Assembly (NCBI RefSeq): GCF_000935125.1 | Contig: NZ_JRKI01000037.1 | Location: 1 to 44,169, forward strand | Length of the DNA: 44,169 bases | From: Streptomyces natalensis ATCC 27448 | GTDB lineage: Bacteria > Actinomycetota > Actinomycetes > Streptomycetales > Streptomycetaceae | Direction of reading: 5' to 3' | Shown: in pieces, positions 40,535-44,169 of the stretch | How positions within the stretch are numbered: position 1 is the stretch's first letter | How the letters are laid out: each line of letters starts with the position of its first letter | Made by a program: the position numbers and the translations under genes | Notes under the pieces: model-generated | The model's input: only the letters and a program-made list of their open reading frames with translations | What the model was told of the DNA's origin: nothing | Databases searched by the model: none

Positions 40535-40890
40535 CCGTACCGGGACATCGCCTGAACCGCGCCGGAGGCGGGGGCCGGCGTCGTCGACCAGGAACTGGCC
40601 CTGTTGGGCCGAAGGGGGCAGCGAGGGCCTCATCGAGGTTCTGTCGCATGCGTCAAGGAGCGTTGTCCAGGGCGCGCGTCCGCGCGCGGCCGGGCGTCCG
40701 GTACGGCCGGTCTCCCTCTCGCACCTCCACACGCCGGGGGCAGGGTGTTGTACGCGGTGCCAGGAGGCTGGTCACAGCGGTGTCCGGGCGAGACGCTGCA
40801 CATGTCACCCCCCCCCTGTGGCTGCTGCCGCATCAGCGCGCCGTGTGGCGTGCGCTCGTGGTGCGCGACAGATAAGGAAAGGGGAAACTC
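40535..40890. other. Non-coding stretch before secreted solenoid gene
   Basis: No gene is supported in these 356 bases. The 3' end carries AAGGAAAGGGG, the ribosome site of the gene at 40891. A promoter for that gene is expected here but not clearly visible. Confidence 0.35.
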
Positions 40891-41667
40891 GTGATGAGAC
40901 GTTTCCGCAACTTGGCCAGGCGGACCCTCTGGTCGGCCGGACTCGTGCTGGCCCTCCCGGCCGCCCTCCTGACCGCCCCCACCCCCGCCCACGCCCAGAG
41001 CATCTGCACCGTCAACAACCAACCCGGCACCACCGGAACCAGCGGCGACGACGACATCGTCTGCACCGGCGATATCAACTTCACCGTCGACGGCGGCGCC
41101 GGCAACGACAACATCACTATCAACGGCCAAGTGCTGAGCAGTGGCACGGTTCTCGGCGGCGCCGGCAACGACAACATCGTTATCAACGGGTCCGTCAGCC
41201 CCGGCGGCCTCGTCGACAGCGGCGACGGCGCCGACTTCATCACCACCGGCGACGCCGCCGGCACCGTCAACGGCGGCGCCGGCGACGACGACATCAGAAC
41301 CGGCGACGACCGCGGCGTCGTCAGGGGCAACGACGGCAACGACACCATCAACACCGGCCTCGTCGCCTCCGGCGTCGTTCTCGGCGGCACCGGCGACGAC
41401 AACATCACCACCGGCAACGTCGTCGGCGGCATCGTCAGCGGCGGCACCGGCAACGACACCATCAACACCGGCACCGTCGACGTCCGCAGCAGCGTCTTCG
41501 GCGACCCCGGCGACGACAACATCACCACCGGCGCCAACGCCGGCACCGTCCAGGGCAACGACGGCGACGACACCATCACCACCGTCGCCAACACCGGCAC
41601 CGTCGATGGCGGTACCGGTATGAACACGTGCACCACAGGAGGGCCGAACCCCGCAATGAACTGCTAA
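40891..41667 (+). CDS. Secreted Asp/Gly-rich repeat solenoid (RTX-like)
   Basis: This 258-residue protein has a signal peptide (1-35, cleaved after AHA). The mature part is built from about nine repeats of roughly 20 residues, of the form GGxGNDxI(T/N)TGxxxGxV, for example NGGAGDDDIRTGDD, LGGTGDDNITTGN and SGGTGNDTINTGT. The GGxGxD core resembles calcium-binding RTX repeats, but the spacing is about 20 rather than 9 residues, so a beta-solenoid with one calcium-like corner per turn is likely. Cysteines lie only near the ends (CTV, VCTG; CTTGGPNPAMNC). The GTG at 40891 and ATG at 40894 are both possible starts. Its function outside the cell is unknown. Confidence 0.8.
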   Translation: MMRRFRNLARRTLWSAGLVLALPAALLTAPTPAHAQSICTVNNQPGTTGTSGDDDIVCTGDINFTVDGGAGNDNITINGQVLSSGTVLGGAGNDNIVINGSVSPGGLVDSGDGADFITTGDAAGTVNGGAGDDDIRTGDDRGVVRGNDGNDTINTGLVASGVVLGGTGDDNITTGNVVGGIVSGGTGNDTINTGTVDVRSSVFGDPGDDNITTGANAGTVQGNDGDDTITTVANTGTVDGGTGMNTCTTGGPNPAMNC

Positions 41668-41820
41668 CCCACCAGCCCCTGACGGGCCCGGTCTCCGGGG
41701 CTTCACCTCGCCCGCCCAGCGCGAGGCGGAGCCCCTTTGGCCATCCCTTTCCTGCTGTCGTGGCGCGGGCCCCGGGGCACGGCGGGTACCCCTGGCCCGG
41801 CCGGGATCGCCTCTGCTGCG

Positions 41821-41857
41821 GGCCCGGCGCCCCGGTCTGCGGCCGGGGCGCTGGGCC
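41821..41857. terminator. GC-rich hairpin downstream of solenoid gene
   Basis: GCGCCCCGG and CCGGGGCGC are perfect 9-bp arms around TCTGCGG, extended by GGCCC and GGGCC outside one mismatch. It lies about 155 bases after the solenoid gene and is a probable terminator. Confidence 0.5.
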
Positions 41858-41964
41858 TGACCCGGCCGCCCGGAGGCGGGCGAGCAGCGGCACGCGGGCG
41901 CACGCGGTGGTCTCTTCACGGGAGTTGTGCCGACGGCCGGCGAGGAACCCGCGATGGGGTGACC

Positions 41965-42112
41965 ATGCCCAGAGAAGTGGCTCACATCAACTCAGCAGCG
42001 TTATGACGCGATCGTCGCCGTAGATCGTCAGCTGGCCGCTCAGATCTGCCGCAACCAGTGGACTGTCGGCGACCACGCCATGGAGATGCCGGACCTCATT
42101 CGCACTCGGCTG
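41965..42112 (+). pseudogene. Decayed regulator-like fragment
   Basis: An ATG at 41965 starts MPREVAHIN and then shifts frame near 41992. The second frame reads QQRYDAIVAVDRQLAAQICR then NQWTVGDHAMEMPDLI, a pattern like the N-terminus of small actinomycete proteins with a RYxxIVA...R.QWxxGDxALEM motif (resembling DUF6192-type proteins from memory). No helix-turn-helix follows; the frame runs into the secreted-protein gene. It is a broken remnant. Confidence 0.4.
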
Positions 42113-42157
42113 CCACATCCTGCCCCATCCGGGGCGCTCACCTTCACGGAGGAAGCC

Positions 42158-42901
42158 ATGAGCACGCGCACACTCACCTCCACACTCCGCCGGTGGCTTG
42201 CCATCCCCGCCGCAGCCAACGCGCTGCTGCTGGCCACAGCCCAACCCGCGCACGCGTCCGCGCCGGCCGGCACGATCATCGACATCGCCTCGATGACCGG
42301 CACCGGCACCACGGCGCTGCACTGGTCGGGCAGCTACTCCTGCACCGGCACCACCCCCCTGACCCTCAGCCTCATCGCCAGCGACACCAAAGGCGGCGGC
42401 CTCAACAACGTCACCACCAGCCGCAGCGTGCCCTGCCCGGCCACCGGAGCCGCGATCTCCGGTGTCGTCAAAGCCACCACCGGCACATGGCGCTCCCCCG
42501 TGGTGTGGCAGGCCGCCCTCAGCGACGGCGACACCCGCCTGGCCAGCACCGATGGTGACGTGGCCAACGGCAAGGACGATGACGTCACCCTTGACTCCGG
42601 TGCCATCAACCCCGACGGGACCATGACGGTCGCTGGCACCCTCCGCTGCTCGGTCAACGGCGGATCGGAGACGCTCACGTACACCTTCACACAGGGCACC
42701 GGCACTACCGCCAGAACCGCCACTGAGGCATTCAACGTCAACTGCCCAGCCACCGCCGGAAGCCAAGGCACCTGGTCCCACAGTGGATGGGGCGGCGGCT
42801 GGGGCAGTGGCGGGGGCGGCTGGGGCGGCGGGGGGTTCGGCGGCGGCTGGGGCCGAGGTTGGGGCGGCTACCGCGCCAACGGCGGCTGGGGCTGGTCGTG
42901 A
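42158..42901 (+). CDS. Secreted protein with Gly/Trp-rich tail
   Basis: This 247-residue protein has a signal peptide ending AHA near residue 33. The middle 170 residues look like one or two beta-sandwich units with two Cys pairs (SYSCTG and VPCPA; LRCSV and VNCPA), probably disulfide-bonded outside the cell. The last 40 residues are almost only Gly, Trp, Ser, Arg and Tyr (WGGGWGSGGGGWGGGGFGG), a low-complexity tail that could bind carbohydrate or self-associate. ATG 42158 has GGAGGAA upstream and starts the signal peptide correctly. Its function is unknown. Confidence 0.75.
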   Translation: MSTRTLTSTLRRWLAIPAAANALLLATAQPAHASAPAGTIIDIASMTGTGTTALHWSGSYSCTGTTPLTLSLIASDTKGGGLNNVTTSRSVPCPATGAAISGVVKATTGTWRSPVVWQAALSDGDTRLASTDGDVANGKDDDVTLDSGAINPDGTMTVAGTLRCSVNGGSETLTYTFTQGTGTTARTATEAFNVNCPATAGSQGTWSHSGWGGGWGSGGGGWGGGGFGGGWGRGWGGYRANGGWGWS

Positions 42902-43365
42902 AGGACGGGGTGATCCCGGTGGACTGGACCCAAGGATGAGAGAGACCGCTCCAGGGTTGGCTCCCGCGCCGTCGGGCGCGGGGGCCGGCTCCGGTACCGC
43001 CGCGCCCACCGATCCGAGCAGGGTGCAGCCGGGACGGGTGTCGTGTCCCACGTGCAAGGCACAGGTGGGGCAGCCTCGAACCGTTCCGGGCAGCCACCCG
43101 TCCCGTCTACGACGAGCAGCTGGTCGCTGACCCCGCCGGCATGGACGTCATCGACATCCGGCAGCAACCCTTCCGATGAACGGGGATCACACCTGCGTGG
43201 CGAACGGGGCTGCACATGCTGGTCTCCAGCCGCCACCCGTCCGTCGCGGGTCGGCGTACGGACGGGCGGGGCTTGGCGACAGAGGGGAGGGGCGAGGTAG
43301 GGGCCGAAGGCGGGGAACAGTCAACCGCTCCGGCCCGCGGTGCGGCAGCGGCCGCAGGGGCATGG
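42902..43365. other. Gene-poor stretch between secreted-protein genes
   Basis: I see no supported gene here. A perfect hairpin lies at 42963-42982. On the plus strand around 43090-43179 there is a short coding-like end (RPVYDEQLVADPAGMDVIDI then RQQPFR and TGA) that could be the tail of a lost gene; it is too short to name. Confidence 0.4.
42963..42982 (+). terminator. 8-bp hairpin after Gly/Trp-rich protein gene
   Basis: CCCGCGCC and GGCGCGGG are perfect arms around GTCG, about 62 bases after the stop at 42901. It is a likely intrinsic terminator of the actinobacterial type without a T run. Confidence 0.5.
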
Positions 43366-44022
43366 TCAGGCGATCGGCACGTCCAGTGTGGTGTCCGGGC
43401 ATGCCTCGGCCAGCTGCTGAAGCGCCCGATGCTCGGCGTCGTCCACGGACAGATCCCACCGGGTTTTCACCGACACCCAGTCGTCCAGATACTGGCACTT
43501 GGCGTCCTCGGCCGGCGGCATCCACTCGGCCACGTCCTTGTCGGCCTTGCTGCGATTGGACTTCGCTGTCACCGCCACCAGTGACCTGGGGAACGCCAGG
43601 TCGTTGGCGTACAGCTCACGGCGCTTGGCCGTCCAGTCATAGGCCCCGCTGTCCCAGGCTTCTGCGAGCGGGACCATGTGGTCGATGTCCAGGCCGGATG
43701 GGCCGTTCACGGCGGGGTCGTCGGAGTAGGACCACCACTGGCCGCCGGTCAGCTTGCAGCCGCTTGCCTGCACCGGAGCCTCCACTGCCTCCTGCTTCAA
43801 AACCTCCTGGCGGGTGTTGCAGCCGTCCTTGTCCGCATCCACCCAGTGCTTGAACTTGCTGCGCTGGTAGCCCTCACGGTGCTCACCGGTCACCGGCAGT
43901 TCCGCGACGAGCTGGCGCACCGTCGCCACACGCGTATGCCCCTGTGCATGCGCCCCCACTGCCGGCGTCACCGCGACCAGGGCAGCTGACAACAGACCGA
44001 TCATTGTCTTCTTGGCTCTCAT
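43366..44022 (-). CDS. Secreted HNH endonuclease family protein
   Basis: This 218-residue protein has a signal peptide (about 1-26, ending AHA). The mature part matches the HNH/DUF1524-type secreted nucleases of Streptomyces: WVDADKDGCNTRQEVL, GLDIDHMVPLAEAWDSGAYD (His near 114 in the DHMVPL metal motif), RRELYANDLAFPRSLVAV and TAKSNRSKADKDVAEWMPP, which supply the N and K/H residues. Four cysteines could form disulfides outside the cell. It probably degrades extracellular DNA or RNA for nutrition or competition. The start is supported by the signal peptide. Confidence 0.9.
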   Translation of the reverse strand: MRAKKTMIGLLSAALVAVTPAVGAHAQGHTRVATVRQLVAELPVTGEHREGYQRSKFKHWVDADKDGCNTRQEVLKQEAVEAPVQASGCKLTGGQWWSYSDDPAVNGPSGLDIDHMVPLAEAWDSGAYDWTAKRRELYANDLAFPRSLVAVTAKSNRSKADKDVAEWMPPAEDAKCQYLDDWVSVKTRWDLSVDDAEHRALQQLAEACPDTTLDVPIA

Positions 44023-44049
44023 GGCGACATGACTACCGAGAAGAAACGA

Positions 44050-44169
44050 TCAACTAGTCCGAGGCGCAAGGCGATTCACCTGGATCAGGGAGTGGACGAA
44101 CCCGCGTCCGCACTCCGCCAGGCGGCGCCCTCGCGCCAGCACATGCCGCACGCGCTTCGGGCTACGCCG
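44050..44169 (-). CDS. Possible 3' end of a gene cut by the window edge
   Basis: A minus-strand frame is open from the window edge to a TGA at 44050-44052 and reads RVRHVLARGRRLAECGRGFV then HSLIQVNRLAPRTS. Composition is plausible for a protein end, but 39 codons in G+C-rich DNA can be open by chance. Confidence 0.2.
   Translation of the reverse strand, partial: RRSPKRVRHVLARGRRLAECGRGFVHSLIQVNRLAPRTS

Noticed and set aside
41040..41640. Regular short DNA repeats that could suggest a CRISPR array or satellite
   Set aside because: The repeats lie in frame within a secreted repeat protein, have no spacers, and no cas genes are near.
40535..42023. Continuation of the plus-strand frame from 39588 into an Arg/His repeat protein
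   Set aside because: This part is the out-of-frame reading of the secreted solenoid gene; His/Arg repeats are an artefact of its GGC-GAC repeats.
43090..43179. Coding-like end (RPVYDEQLVADPAGMDVIDI) on the plus strand
   Set aside because: It is too short, has no start, and has no recognisable family; noted only as a possible gene tail.
1..44169. Search for an integrase, transposase or attachment-site pair
   Set aside because: No recombinase motif (R...HxxR...Y or serine recombinase) and no matching long direct repeats at the edges were seen, so element boundaries cannot be set from this window.

Overview
The window looks like an accessory region from a Streptomyces or close relative. Base composition is very G+C rich, GTG and TTG starts are common, and many genes belong to families typical of streptomycete mobile elements (DUF317, DUF4913, DUF6112, SCO6880/SCO6881-type proteins) or of streptomycete type VII secretion loci (DUF6177, DUF6507, WXG100, EccC, EccD). 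No rRNA, complete tRNA, CRISPR array, transposase or integrase was found.

Region 1 (about 150-20061, all minus strand, read right to left) is a conjugation and accessory operon set. It starts with a 24-residue leader peptide coupled to a secreted NlpC/P60 wall hydrolase (VirB1-like role). Next come a DUF6112 small membrane protein (VirB2-like size), a VirB8-like anchored protein, an SCO6881/VirB6-like membrane protein, an SCO6880-family protein and a VirB4-like ATPase. A 14-bp hairpin follows the VirB4 gene. Beyond it lie three proteins sharing one unassigned domain, a relaxase-like protein without its metal-binding histidines, a VirD4/TraG coupling ATPase, a protein with two DnaB N-terminal domains, a frameshifted cytosine-5 methyltransferase, DUF4913, a RelE-like protein, a winged-helix regulator, DUF317 and a truncated DUF317 copy.

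Region 2 (20062-23322) is a 538-bp non-coding stretch with two perfect inverted repeats (candidate oriT or control region), then a beta-class DNA methyltransferase, a PD-(D/E)XK/DUF5655 protein convergent with it across a strong bidirectional terminator, a NUDIX hydrolase and a small ORF.

Region 3 (23453-39178, all minus strand) is a type VII secretion and polymorphic toxin operon. From its promoter end it encodes a small membrane protein, EccD, a MinD/ParA-like ATPase, a three-ATPase EccC, DUF6177, two Esx-type helical proteins, DUF6507, a 929-residue toxin with a C-terminal restriction-endonuclease-fold domain, and three tandem Imm49 immunity genes plus two decayed copies. Stops and starts overlap (ATGA/GTGA) from DUF6507 through toxin to the last immunity remnant, so effector and immunity are translationally coupled. 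EccB, EccE and MycP are not seen here; if this locus works it must borrow them.

Region 4 (39588-44169) is looser: a frameshifted gene, a secreted Asp/Gly-rich repeat solenoid, a decayed regulator-like fragment, a secreted protein with a Gly/Trp-rich tail, and a secreted HNH nuclease. Function calls rest on motifs read by eye; no database search was possible.
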